Source: Chryseobacterium oryctis
GTDB taxonomy: Bacteria; Bacteroidota; Bacteroidia; Flavobacteriales; Weeksellaceae
Reading direction: 5' to 3'
NCBI RefSeq assembly: GCF_025971925.1
Contig: NZ_JAPDHV010000008.1
Location: 79,908-143,907, forward strand
Length of the DNA stretch: 64,000 bases
This document shows, in pieces, positions 43,925-52,862 of the stretch. Under the pieces are notes generated by a model. That model was given only the letters and a program-made list of their open reading frames with translations, was not told the origin of the DNA and made no database searches. How positions within the stretch are numbered: position 1 is the stretch's first letter; each line of letters starts with the position of its first letter. Both the position numbers and the translations under genes were made by a program.

Positions 43925-44754
43925 ATTTGAAAAAAGGAATGTATTTAGTTGGGAACTCTTGTCCTAGTTTGAGACAACAGCTTAAAATTAATACTGGAGT
44001 TGTTGCCGAAAAAGTTATAAATACAGGAATTGAGTATTTTGATAATGCTTATTTACCTGTTGATGATTGGCGAGATCTTACCGATACGGAATACAATATT
44101 CTTTCTTGCTCTAAGCAGAAGAATAAAATGTTTAATACTTTAGGACTGGGAGAGATTCCGGATGAATTGAAAAAGCTATTTAAAGAAATAAAGCTGGAAG
44201 AATGCAAAACTCTTTTTGATGTTCAGCCAAAATTTCAGGAAAATGAAAAACTTACAAAGAAACTTAATGGAGTATTAAACCAGTTTCTTAATCAAAAATC
44301 TGATACTCAAAGATATCATTTTCATCGTATTACAAGAGCTTTACCTGGTATGCATACAACAACCTTTCATCTTCATAATAAAGAGTTTATAAAGTATACC
44401 GGGCTGCATATAGATCAGAGTACCAAATTTACTCCCAATACAGCATACAAATCAGACAATAGAATCTCAATTAACATCAGTGAGGAGTCTAGATACCTCT
44501 ATTTTGTAAATTTAACTTTGAAACAAATTTATGCCGATGTGAAGAAACATTATAAAGAAATTTCTATTACTTCAGATAATATTGTAGAGTTATTTTTTTC
44601 ATTATACCCTAATTATCCTATCATAAGAATAGAAATAAAACCTTATCAATATTACATTGCTCCGACAGATAATTTCATCCATGACGGGAGTACTTTGGGA
44701 AATGAAAAGTTTGATATAACAATGGTGTTTGTGGGAGAGTTTAATAATTACTAA
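43921..44754 (+). CDS. Putative Fe(II)-dependent oxygenase, first paralogue
   Basis: A 277-residue soluble protein without signal peptide. The C-terminal half has an H-x-D site (GLHIDQ, H163 and D165) and a distal histidine, H254, in a PTDNFIHDGSTLGN stretch, 91 residues later. This spacing fits the double-stranded beta-helix of non-haem Fe(II)/2-oxoglutarate oxygenases. Conserved R181 and R191 could bind the co-substrate. The N-terminal half (about 40-90) contains DDWRDLT and LGEIPDELK. It overlaps the maturase gene by 4 bp and is followed by a paralogue after 5 bp. A hydroxylase for the precursor is the likeliest role; the family is not known to me. Confidence 0.6.
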   Translation: MNLKKGMYLVGNSCPSLRQQLKINTGVVAEKVINTGIEYFDNAYLPVDDWRDLTDTEYNILSCSKQKNKMFNTLGLGEIPDELKKLFKEIKLEECKTLFDVQPKFQENEKLTKKLNGVLNQFLNQKSDTQRYHFHRITRALPGMHTTTFHLHNKEFIKYTGLHIDQSTKFTPNTAYKSDNRISINISEESRYLYFVNLTLKQIYADVKKHYKEISITSDNIVELFFSLYPNYPIIRIEIKPYQYYIAPTDNFIHDGSTLGNEKFDITMVFVGEFNNY

Positions 44755-44759
44755 TAACT

Positions 44760-45632
44760 ATGAAACTAAAATCAGGAATCAAGATATACGGAAAGAATTT
44801 AGATAATGTTTTGGAAATAAATTCCGGGGTTGTGCATCATTCAGAGCAGGAACCTGTGGAAATTGTATTTAACGATATTAAGTTCAAGGCACAATATGAA
44901 CCGAATGCACATTTAGCTAAAAGAGACTGGAGGAAACTTTCTGCTCAGGAGCTTCATGTCATAAAAGGAGATCATGTTAATAAAAAAGACTATAATTCAA
45001 TTTTTATAGGAGAAATTCCTGAAGAGCTTAAAGAAATTTTCAATAAATTAAACCTCCATTCTGCCGTTTCAGATAACGATGCGGTTCAAAAATTTGTTGA
45101 AAACAAAGAGGTGGTTCAAGAATTAAATTCTCACCTCAATACATTGTTGGAAGAAATTTCATTGGCTCCGTATAAATTTATGAGTATTGCAACCAACTAT
45201 CCCAACAGTGAAGTTGTTTCTTTAAATAAAAGAAAGTTGCCGGAAAATTATACCTTTAAAGACATTAGATATATAGGAGTTCATAAGGATAGCTCAAAAG
45301 ACATGACATTGCATACTTGTTACCAATACGGAAATAGGTTTACCATAAATTTAGGAGAGCAAACGCGTTATTTTTTGTTCATTAATCTTACTATGAAACA
45401 GGCATATAATATGTTAAAAGAAAAAGAGGAGCTTAAGAATATAGAGATAATTAATGAAAATATTACCGATTATTTCCTAAAATATTATCCTGATTATCCT
45501 ATGATTAAGGTGAAGCAGGAACCCTATCAGTTTTATATCGCTCCTACAGATAATTGTTTTCACGATGGTACAACAATGGGTAATACTGCAATAGATGTTG
45601 TAATTACCTATTTAGGGAAATTTTGTATGTAA
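44760..45632 (+). CDS. Putative Fe(II)-dependent oxygenase, second paralogue
   Basis: A 290-residue paralogue of the preceding protein. Shared blocks are NSGVV near the N-terminus, RDWRKLS (about 55-61), GEIPEELK (84-91), GVHKDSS (H175, D177), GNRFTIN, TRYFLFINLT, and PYQFYIAPTDN followed by H268-D-G. The H-x-D to distal-H distance is 93 residues, against 91 in the first copy. Both copies keep all three candidate metal ligands, so neither looks like an inactive partner. Together they may act on two residues, or as a heterodimer. There is no signal peptide, so it should act on the peptide in the cytoplasm. Confidence 0.6.
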   Translation: MKLKSGIKIYGKNLDNVLEINSGVVHHSEQEPVEIVFNDIKFKAQYEPNAHLAKRDWRKLSAQELHVIKGDHVNKKDYNSIFIGEIPEELKEIFNKLNLHSAVSDNDAVQKFVENKEVVQELNSHLNTLLEEISLAPYKFMSIATNYPNSEVVSLNKRKLPENYTFKDIRYIGVHKDSSKDMTLHTCYQYGNRFTINLGEQTRYFLFINLTMKQAYNMLKEKEELKNIEIINENITDYFLKYYPDYPMIKVKQEPYQFYIAPTDNCFHDGTTMGNTAIDVVITYLGKFCM

Positions 45633-45651
45633 TTTTAAATATTATTAAGGT

Positions 45652-46797
45652 ATGAAGTCTTTTTTTTCTTTATTTGTTTTGGTTTTTTTTGCAAATTTTT
45701 CATTTGCTCAAAAAAAATTACCTATTCTGAAAGCAAATCAGCCTAAAGCTGTAATTCATGAAATAGATAACGGCTTAAAAACAGACTGGAATATAGATCC
45801 GAAAATTAAAACGGATGTATATACGGTATCCAAAATAAGTGCTTCTAAAAAAATAGTTACAATAAAAACAGATATAGATTCCCTTACTCTGCGTATCAAA
45901 AAAGGAGAAAAAAAAGACTTTATTATTCTTCTTAAAGGTAAAGATTCTGCACTCACAAGAATAGAATCTTTACCTCCAAAAGACTTTAGTAAAATATCTT
46001 TTAAAGATACATTGCAACTTCATATTAATGAACAAAATACCATATTTGTAAAAACAGTCTTAAACGAAATAGATACTCTTTTACTTAATTTCGATACAGG
46101 AACAAGTGATCTTGTTCTTACTCAGGAAACATTAAAAAATAAAATTAAAAGCTCTTTAAAATCAGAACTAAATATTCTGAAAATAGGCAAAAAAGAATAT
46201 CAAGGCTTTAGTATTTATCCAGCACAGCTTTCTGGTCATGGTACAGATGGTAGGTTTGGTTGGGATTTATTTGATGGTATGATTGTAGAATTAAATCATG
46301 ATAAGGGAATAATGGTAGTGCATTCTCAGCTTCCTTCTTATGTAAAATCTCAATATTCTCCGCTCCAGATGAGGTATTTTAATAATGTTTTTATGGTAGA
46401 AGTAGAAATTAAACAGGATAAATCTAAAAATAAAGACTGGTATCTTTTTGATACGGGTTATCAAAGGACAGTAATGTTAGACGGTCCTTTATTGAATGAA
46501 CAAGGTTTTCCAACGGAAAAAATGAAGACCATAAAAAAAGTGATAATGAAAGGAGCTCAAGGTAACGAAATACCGGTTATTACATCAAATCTTCAATCTT
46601 TATCATTAGCAAATATAAATTTAAATGACATTCCTGCACAACTTCTGTCGCAAAGTAGATTGGTAGGAGGTTCCAGAATGAATATTTTAGGAAATGAAGT
46701 AATAAAGAGATTCAATTTATTTCTAGATTTTCAAAAAAACAAAGTTTATGTAAAGCCTAATAATTGGATTGATCGTACTTATATTGAAAGTAAATAA
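45652..46797 (+). CDS. Secreted retropepsin-like aspartic protease
   Basis: A 381-residue protein with signal peptide (1-19, FSFAQ). Two aspartic protease motifs are present: FDTGTSD (D148) and FDTGYQR (D267), each in a hydrophobic strand context. This indicates a fused two-domain pepsin-like arrangement of the clan AA type known from Bacteroidota, with an extra N-terminal beta-rich domain of about 120 residues. It lies 19 bp after the second oxygenase-like gene and is probably the last gene of the cassette. Cleavage of a leader after export is a reasonable role, but it could also be unrelated. Confidence 0.75.
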   Translation: MKSFFSLFVLVFFANFSFAQKKLPILKANQPKAVIHEIDNGLKTDWNIDPKIKTDVYTVSKISASKKIVTIKTDIDSLTLRIKKGEKKDFIILLKGKDSALTRIESLPPKDFSKISFKDTLQLHINEQNTIFVKTVLNEIDTLLLNFDTGTSDLVLTQETLKNKIKSSLKSELNILKIGKKEYQGFSIYPAQLSGHGTDGRFGWDLFDGMIVELNHDKGIMVVHSQLPSYVKSQYSPLQMRYFNNVFMVEVEIKQDKSKNKDWYLFDTGYQRTVMLDGPLLNEQGFPTEKMKTIKKVIMKGAQGNEIPVITSNLQSLSLANINLNDIPAQLLSQSRLVGGSRMNILGNEVIKRFNLFLDFQKNKVYVKPNNWIDRTYIESK

Positions 46798-46900
46798 GTC
46801 ATTTTTTTCTCATTATTTAAGATTATTTTTTTTATTCGATTTTATTTAATAATGTTGTGATTAATTATTACTTAACACATATTATAACTAAAGAATACAA

Positions 46901-48757
46901 ATGAATAAAATATATGCAGTTATTGCACTTTCAGTAGCTTCAGCAGCTTTTTCTCAAAAACTTTTAGACAAAGTAGAACCTGCATTTTGGTGGAAAGGAA
47001 TGAAAAATCCTGAACTTCAGATTCTCGTTTACGGAAAAAATATTGCCAATAATGAGATTGAGCTTTCAGATGGAATTCAGATAAAGGACATTCAGAAAGT
47101 AGAAAATCCGAATTATATTTTTCTTACTATTAATACCAATGAGATTAATGTTTCAAAATTTAATATCAATATCAAAAAAGGTAAAAAAAATATAGGTTCT
47201 TATGTGTATGAATTAAAGCAAAGACAGCCTAATTCTGCCAATAGAGAATCCTTTTCATCAAAAGATGTGATGTATTTAATCATGCCCGATCGTTTTGCAA
47301 ATGGAGATGAAAAAAATGACTCAAGTCCTAATTTGATTGAAAAAGTAAACAGAAATCTTCCTAACGGTCGACATGGTGGAGATTTAAGAGGAATCATCAA
47401 TAATCTTGATTATATTCAAAACCTTGGAGCGACTGCGATATGGCTTACTCCTGTGAATGAAGATAACGAAAAAGTTTATTCTTATCATGGCTATGCTCAG
47501 ACTGATTTGTATAAAATAGATGAAAGATACGGGACGAATGAAGAGTACAAAGAGCTTTCCCAAAAAATGAACAAAAGAAACATGAAACTGGTGATGGACT
47601 ACGTTACCAATCATTGGGGAATTTCACATTGGATGATGAAAGACTTACCTACAAAAGACTGGATTCATAGTTTTAGTGATGGTGAAAACGGTTTCAAACG
47701 TTCCAATTATAAAACGACAACACAGTTTGATACCAATGCCTCCGAAATTGATAAAAAACTGGCTCTGGATGGATGGTTTGATACCACAATGCCTGATATT
47801 AACCAAAAAAATCCTTTAGTTTTAAAATATTTAACGCAAAATGCGATTTGGTGGATAGAATATGCTGAATTAGGAGGTTTCCGTGTCGATACATATCCTT
47901 ACAACGATAAAGAAGCAATGGCAAAATGGGCAAAAGCCATTACTGATGAATATCCAAAATTCAATATTGTAGGAGAAACCTGGCAGGGAACGGCAGGACA
48001 TATTTCCGGATGGCAAAAAAATTCCAAAACGGGAGAAGCGGCAAACTATAATTCCAACCTTCCTTCTGTGATGGACTTTATGTTATATGGAGAAATGCCT
48101 AAAGCATTAAAAGAAAAAGAAGGCTGGGATACAGGTATGAATCGTATTTACAACAGTCTCTCAAGCGATTTTCTTTATCCTGACATCAATAATGTGATGA
48201 TTTTCTTTGAAAATCATGATACAGAAAGATGGAACGAAATTTTTAATGGTGATTTGAATGCTTACAAAATGGGATTGACGTTAATTTCAACACTTAGAGG
48301 GATTCCGCAAATTTATTATGGCTCAGAAATCGGAATGAGAGGTGATAAAAATAAAGGAGGTGATGCTGATATTCGAAGAGATTTTCCGGGAGGTTGGAAG
48401 TCGGATAAAGTAAATGCTTTCAATCTTTCAAATCAAACCCCTGAACAAAAAGAATTTTATCAGTTTACTCAAAAATTATTGAACTGGAGAAAAGGGAAGG
48501 AGGTAATACACACCGGAAAAACTAAAAATTTCGCTCCTCAGAATAATGTTTTTGTGTATTTTAGATATGATGAAAAAGAAAGTGTGATGGTAGTTTTAAA
48601 CAATAATGAAAAAGAAGAAAAATTAGATTTAAAACATTTTGAAGAATCTTTAAAAGGATTTACAAAAGGGAAAGATATAATTTCAGACAAAGAATTTTCA
48701 TTGGAAAACAGTTTTATGATACCTGCCAAAACCTCGATGGTTATTGAATTAAAATAA
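46901..48757 (+). CDS. susA: GH13 alpha-amylase / neopullulanase-type enzyme, SusA-like
   Basis: A 618-residue GH13 enzyme with signal peptide (1-18, AAFSQ) and an N-terminal cyclomaltodextrinase-type domain (about 20-115). The four conserved regions are DYVTNH (region I, about 228), GGFRVDTYPY (II, with the nucleophile Asp, about 326), GETW (III, acid/base Glu, about 357) and FFENHDT (IV, about 434). It should cut starch oligosaccharides in the periplasm. It is separated from GH97 by the RiPP cassette. The 103-bp gap upstream has no clear TAnnTTTG promoter. It starts a run of three genes ending with the sugar transporter. Confidence 0.92.
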   Translation: MNKIYAVIALSVASAAFSQKLLDKVEPAFWWKGMKNPELQILVYGKNIANNEIELSDGIQIKDIQKVENPNYIFLTINTNEINVSKFNINIKKGKKNIGSYVYELKQRQPNSANRESFSSKDVMYLIMPDRFANGDEKNDSSPNLIEKVNRNLPNGRHGGDLRGIINNLDYIQNLGATAIWLTPVNEDNEKVYSYHGYAQTDLYKIDERYGTNEEYKELSQKMNKRNMKLVMDYVTNHWGISHWMMKDLPTKDWIHSFSDGENGFKRSNYKTTTQFDTNASEIDKKLALDGWFDTTMPDINQKNPLVLKYLTQNAIWWIEYAELGGFRVDTYPYNDKEAMAKWAKAITDEYPKFNIVGETWQGTAGHISGWQKNSKTGEAANYNSNLPSVMDFMLYGEMPKALKEKEGWDTGMNRIYNSLSSDFLYPDINNVMIFFENHDTERWNEIFNGDLNAYKMGLTLISTLRGIPQIYYGSEIGMRGDKNKGGDADIRRDFPGGWKSDKVNAFNLSNQTPEQKEFYQFTQKLLNWRKGKEVIHTGKTKNFAPQNNVFVYFRYDEKESVMVVLNNNEKEEKLDLKHFEESLKGFTKGKDIISDKEFSLENSFMIPAKTSMVIELK

Positions 48758-48767
48758 ATTATTAAAC

Positions 48768-49286
48768 ATGAAAAAAACTACAATATTCTTCACCTTCTTA
48801 TTATTTATAGTAAGCTTTACAGCCATTTCTGCTCAGTCAAAATTCGATAAAGAAAAAACAGAAATCGGAGCAATGCTTGACGGATTTAATGTCGCAGCTG
48901 CCAAAGCCGATTTTGATACATACTTCAATTATTTTGCTGAAGAATCTACTTTTATTGGCACAGACGCAACCGAAGTCTGGAATAAAAAAGATTTTATGGT
49001 TTGGGCAAAACCTCATTTTGATAAGAAAAGAACCTGGAATTTTACTTCGTTAAAAAGAAATATTTATTTCAGTAAAGACGGAAAATTGGCTTGGTTTGAT
49101 GAATTGTTGGATACCCAAATGAAAATTTGCAGAGGTTCAGGCGTGGTTGAAAAAATTAACGGAGAATGGAAAGTGAAGCAATATGTTCTTTCGGTAACTG
49201 TTCCTAATGAAGTGCTTGATAAAGTAATTGTAGAAAAATCTCCGATTGAAGATGAACTAATTCAAAAATTAAAAACACAAAAATAA
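48768..49286 (+). CDS. Secreted NTF2/SnoaL-like protein
   Basis: A 172-residue protein with signal peptide (1-22, AISAQ). The mature part has the cone-shaped NTF2-like (SnoaL/DUF4440) pattern: a first helix with LDGFNVAAAKADFDTYFNYF, then FIGTDATEVW, and strands ending in KQYVLSVTVPN. Such domains bind small ligands or act as accessory enzymes. It is placed between the GH13 gene (10 bp) and the sugar transporter (0 bp gap) and is probably co-expressed with both. A direct role in starch use is unproven. Confidence 0.8.
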   Translation: MKKTTIFFTFLLFIVSFTAISAQSKFDKEKTEIGAMLDGFNVAAAKADFDTYFNYFAEESTFIGTDATEVWNKKDFMVWAKPHFDKKRTWNFTSLKRNIYFSKDGKLAWFDELLDTQMKICRGSGVVEKINGEWKVKQYVLSVTVPNEVLDKVIVEKSPIEDELIQKLKTQK

Positions 49287-50690
49287 ATGAATCAATCTCA
49301 CAATTCAGTTTCGAGAAAAATAAAACCTAACCTTTCCATGTTTCAAATCATCAATATGAGCATGGGATTTTTGGGAATTCAAATGGCATTTGGGTTACAA
49401 AATGGTAATGCCAGTAGAATTTTAGCTAATTTTGGGGCAGATGTTCATGAGCTTTCTTGGTTTTGGCTGGTTGCTCCCATTACGGGATTGATTGTTCAGC
49501 CAATCATTGGTCACTTGGGAGACAATACATGGAGTCCGTTAGGCAGAAGAAAACCCTATTTTTTAATTGGAGCAGTTTTATGCGCAATTGGTTTGGTGAT
49601 GCTTCCCAACGCAGCTTCTGCAACACAAATGATGGCAGCAAACGTATTATTGTTAGCCGTAATTTTTTTGGCGATGATGGATGCTTCCATTAATGTTGCA
49701 ATGGAACCTTTTCGTGCATTGGTAGGAGATATGTTGCCCAAACATCAGGGTACGATTGGTTTTTCTGTTCAGACAATTTTAATAGGAATAGGTGCGGTTA
49801 TTGGTTCAGAATTACCCAATTGGCTTACAAAATGGGGCGTTTCTAATGTTGCTCCGAAAGGTTTTGTAGCAGATAATGTGATTTATGCCTTTTATATTGG
49901 TGCGGCAGTTCTGATTTTATCTATTTTATATACAATTTTTACGACTAAAGAATATTCCCCTGAAGAATTTGCCGAATTTGAAGGAGAAAATGAAGCCGAA
50001 AATCACAAATCAAAATTCTCAGATATTTTTAAAGATTTTAAAAATGCTCCTTCTCAGATGAAGAAACTGGGGGTTGTTCAGTTCTTTTCGTGGTTTGCAT
50101 TGTTTACAATGTGGGTTTTTACGACAAGTGCTTTAGCAACTCATCATTTTGGGCTTTCTCCTGATGATACGCATTCGGCAGAATTTAATAAAGCTGGAGA
50201 TTTAACGGGAAGTTTATTCGGAAGTTATAATCTTTATGCAATTTTCTTTGCTTTTGCTTTAACCCCGATTGCTAAATTTATTGGTAAAAAACAGACTCAC
50301 GCTTTAGCTTTGGCTTGTGGAGGATTAGGGTTAATTTCCATGTATTTTATTAAAGATATCAATAGTCTTTGGATTTCCATGGTAGGATTGGGCTTTGCTT
50401 GGGCAAGTATTTTGGCGATGCCTTATGCAATGTTGATAGATTCAATTCCGCAAAAGAAAATGGGAGTTTATATGGGGATTTTCAACTTTTTTATTGTGAT
50501 TCCGCAAATAATTAACGGTATTTTCGGAGGTCCGATTGTAAGCGGAATATTTGGAAAAATGGCGATTGATTACGTTGTTGTAGGTGGCATTTGTATGTTG
50601 ATAGGTGCTGTTTTGACTTTAGTTTTTGTAAAATCCGAACACGACACACCAAAAGAAATTGAAGAAGAAATAAAACAGGTGCATTTTTAA
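49287..50690 (+). CDS. MFS sugar transporter, SLC45/GPH-like (maltose uptake)
   Basis: A 467-residue, 12-segment MFS protein. GHLGDNTWSPLGRRKPY (about 72-88) is the motif of the SLC45/sucrose-type and GPH transporters. A cytoplasmic loop (about 230-260, EFEGENEAENHK) lies between the halves. Its place directly after GH13 and the NTF2-like gene suggests uptake of maltose or glucose released in the periplasm. The start ATG follows the previous stop directly. The operon ends at a terminator at 50706. Confidence 0.88.
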   Translation: MNQSHNSVSRKIKPNLSMFQIINMSMGFLGIQMAFGLQNGNASRILANFGADVHELSWFWLVAPITGLIVQPIIGHLGDNTWSPLGRRKPYFLIGAVLCAIGLVMLPNAASATQMMAANVLLLAVIFLAMMDASINVAMEPFRALVGDMLPKHQGTIGFSVQTILIGIGAVIGSELPNWLTKWGVSNVAPKGFVADNVIYAFYIGAAVLILSILYTIFTTKEYSPEEFAEFEGENEAENHKSKFSDIFKDFKNAPSQMKKLGVVQFFSWFALFTMWVFTTSALATHHFGLSPDDTHSAEFNKAGDLTGSLFGSYNLYAIFFAFALTPIAKFIGKKQTHALALACGGLGLISMYFIKDINSLWISMVGLGFAWASILAMPYAMLIDSIPQKKMGVYMGIFNFFIVIPQIINGIFGGPIVSGIFGKMAIDYVVVGGICMLIGAVLTLVFVKSEHDTPKEIEEEIKQVHF

Positions 50691-50705
50691 ATTCTTATAT
50701 CTATA

Positions 50706-50730
50706 AAACGGACTTCAGTTCGTTTTTTTT
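50706..50730 (+). terminator. Terminator of the starch locus
   Basis: AACGGACT and AGTTCGTT pair (one G-U) around TC, followed by a run of eight T. Confidence 0.75.
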
Positions 50731-50851
50731 ATTTAAAAATGAAATAAGTTTAGCAAATACCAATTACTTTTTTAGCATGAATAAATTTTAAAAAACAGTA
50801 TATCTTCAAAAGAAACTACAGAAAATTCCGTTTAATTCTTAAATTTGACGA

Positions 50852-51322
50852 ATGCGAAAGAATTTTTATTTCATTATTATCTCATTTTCTCTTGTGAGTT
50901 GCTATACTTATCAGGCTAAAAAACAGGTTGATACAACAGCTGATAATAAACAAGAATCTAAAAAGAGGCAAACTCTTGTTAATAACACTGCTGTGAAAGC
51001 GGAAAACTTAAAGGCTGAATCTCAAAATATGAAATTACAGCCAGTCTCTGCTCCAGTTAGTATTCAGGAGAAACTTGCATCTAATAAAAATGTTAAAATT
51101 GAAGTTGATGGTAAAAGCTACAAGGTAATAGTTGACCGATGGGAAAGTGATAGTTTGGTTGTACATCCTGTTCATAATTCTAAAAAAGTTTTAAAATTTC
51201 ATAAGAATCAGATTAATGCTGAGAAAATTGCTGAAAAAAGATTTTCACAGCCCATCGCGGATATTATAACTGTTGTTGCTTATGCTGGTATTGGTGTTGC
51301 AATTTGGGCTCTTGTGAAGTAA
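50852..51322 (+). CDS. Small lipoprotein of unknown function
   Basis: A 156-residue protein with lipobox LVSC (about Cys17). A long Lys/Gln-rich linker (about 25-70) leads to a small beta domain with IEVDGKSYKVIVDRWESDSLVVH (described here in parts, about 85-107) and a hydrophobic helix at the end (about 138-155). A TAAATTTG element (50840-50847) ends 4 bp before the ATG, which would again give a leaderless transcript. No family recognised. Confidence 0.6.
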   Translation: MRKNFYFIIISFSLVSCYTYQAKKQVDTTADNKQESKKRQTLVNNTAVKAENLKAESQNMKLQPVSAPVSIQEKLASNKNVKIEVDGKSYKVIVDRWESDSLVVHPVHNSKKVLKFHKNQINAEKIAEKRFSQPIADIITVVAYAGIGVAIWALVK

Positions 51323-51420
51323 AAGGTTTTCACTCTCTTTTCACCAAAAATCCTTTCTTATCTTACATCAACATTTCCCCAATTTAACCTCCATACATTT
51401 GTACCATAAATAATCACAAT

Positions 51421-52155
51421 ATGAAAACAGTATATCATAAAGCAGATTCAAGAGGTCATGCAAACCACGGTTGGCTAAATTCTTATCATACATTTAGTTT
51501 TGCAGGGTATCATAATCCTGAAAGAATGAATTTTGGAGTATTGAGAGTGTTGAATGACGATACCGTTTCTCAGGGAATGGGCTTCGGAACTCATCCTCAT
51601 AGAGATATGGAAATTATTTCGATTCCTTTGGAAGGAGATTTGGAGCATAAAGATTCTAAGGGAACAACTGCTGTTATCAAAAAAGGAGAAATTCAGGTAA
51701 TGAGTGCGGGAACAGGTATTATGCATAGTGAATATAACAAAAATAAAGACCAGGCTGTAAAGTTTTTACAAATTTGGGTTTTTCCAAAGGAGTTGGGTGT
51801 TGAGCCTAGATATGACCAAAAAAGCATTAAAGAAGGAGAAAAAATCAACAATTTCCAACAAATTCTTTCACCGAATAAAAATGATGATGGAGTTTGGATT
51901 CATCAGGATGCATGGTTCAATTTGGCAAATTTCACAAAAGGGAACGGAAAAAATTATACGTTGAATAAAAAAGGTAACGGAGTCTATGCTTTTGTATTAA
52001 AAGGAAGTGCAAAAGTTGGAGAAAGAGTCTTAAATGAAAGAGATGGTTTAGGAATTTGGGACACACAAAGTTTTAATATTGAAGCAGTAGAAGACGCTGA
52101 AATTCTTTTGATGGAAGTCCCAATGGAATTACCTTCTTATATGAATAATAACTAA
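51421..52155 (+). CDS. Pirin family bicupin protein (YhhW-like)
   Basis: A 244-residue pirin. HANHGWLNSYHTFSFAGY (about 13-30) is the family start. The metal-site motif THPHRDMEII (His59, His61) is followed by a histidine in HKDSKG (about 78) and a glutamate-bearing region ending in MHSEYN. YhhW has quercetinase activity in vitro; the natural substrate is unknown. It lies upstream of an FMN reductase gene (27 bp), and the two are probably one operon with a redox or detoxification role. Confidence 0.88.
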   Translation: MKTVYHKADSRGHANHGWLNSYHTFSFAGYHNPERMNFGVLRVLNDDTVSQGMGFGTHPHRDMEIISIPLEGDLEHKDSKGTTAVIKKGEIQVMSAGTGIMHSEYNKNKDQAVKFLQIWVFPKELGVEPRYDQKSIKEGEKINNFQQILSPNKNDDGVWIHQDAWFNLANFTKGNGKNYTLNKKGNGVYAFVLKGSAKVGERVLNERDGLGIWDTQSFNIEAVEDAEILLMEVPMELPSYMNNN

Positions 52156-52182
52156 ATTTGTGTACTTTAAATAATTAAATAA

Positions 52183-52734
52183 ATGAAAGTTTTAGCAATA
52201 GCGGGAAGCAATTCAGGAGCTTCAATCAATAAACAGTTAGTAACATACGCAGCAAGTATTTTTGAAAATGCAGAAGTAGAAGTGGTAGATATGAACCAAT
52301 TCGAAATGCCGATTTATAAACATGAAAGAGAGCTGGAAGGAGGAATTCCTCAACAAGCAAAAGATTTTGCTGCAAAAATTGATGGAGCTAATATATTATT
52401 AATCTCTTTAGCAGAACATAATGGCACATATTCTACTGCCTTCAAAAATGTGTTTGACTGGGTTTCAAGAATTAAAGACAGAGCTGTTTTTAATGAAGTT
52501 CCGATGTTGTTGATGGCAACTTCTCCGGGAGGTAGAGGTGGAGCAGGTGTTTTGGAAGCAGCAACTAAACGTTTTCCTTTGCATGGTGGAAATATTATAG
52601 AAACTTTCTCATTGCCTTTCTTTAATGATAATTTTGACAAATCGGCTCAGAAAATTTCTAATGAAGAGAAAAGCAGTGAATTAAAAACAAAAATTCAGAA
52701 GATTGCTACTCTGGAATCTATCCTTCAAAAATAG
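52183..52734 (+). CDS. NADPH-dependent FMN reductase family protein
   Basis: A 183-residue flavodoxin-like reductase. The FMN phosphate loop is GSNSGASINKQL (residues 8-19) and SPGGRGG (about 112-118) is the second flavin-binding loop. The family includes chromate and azo reductases and FMN reductases. It follows the pirin gene closely. Its stop codon overlaps the region of the promoter of the purM leader (-33 at 52736). Confidence 0.87.
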   Translation: MKVLAIAGSNSGASINKQLVTYAASIFENAEVEVVDMNQFEMPIYKHERELEGGIPQQAKDFAAKIDGANILLISLAEHNGTYSTAFKNVFDWVSRIKDRAVFNEVPMLLMATSPGGRGGAGVLEAATKRFPLHGGNIIETFSLPFFNDNFDKSAQKISNEEKSSELKTKIQKIATLESILQK

Positions 52735-52735
52735 A

Positions 52736-52766
52736 TTTGAATATTAATTTAAAATTAATATCTTTG
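52736..52766 (+). promoter_or_regulatory. Promoter of the purM leader
   Basis: TTTG (52736-52739), 19-bp spacer, TATCTTTG (52759-52766). It is 15 bp before a 24-codon reading frame and about 175 bp before purM. Confidence 0.65.
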
Positions 52767-52780
52767 CAAAAAGAAAGAAA

Positions 52781-52855
52781 ATGAAAATTCAGACCTACCA
52801 TAAGCAATGTTTTTCCAAGAAAGGAGAAGTTGTGGGCTCTGAAATTCTGAGATAA
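52781..52855 (+). CDS. Short leader ORF upstream of purM
   Basis: An ATG at 52781 opens a 24-codon frame ending with TAA at 52853. The product starts MKIQTYHKQC and ends GSEILR. It lies between a good promoter and a hairpin terminator, as leader peptides of attenuators do. It has no run of one codon that would reveal an amino-acid signal. It could also be a small RNA gene whose coding frame is accidental. No homologue is known to me. Confidence 0.4.
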   Translation: MKIQTYHKQCFSKKGEVVGSEILR

Positions 52856-52862
52856 AATAACG

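Noticed and set aside
48768..49286. Reading the NTF2-like protein as a RiPP or starch-specific enzyme
   Set aside because: The fold is generic and no motif ties it to either; only its position links it to the starch genes.
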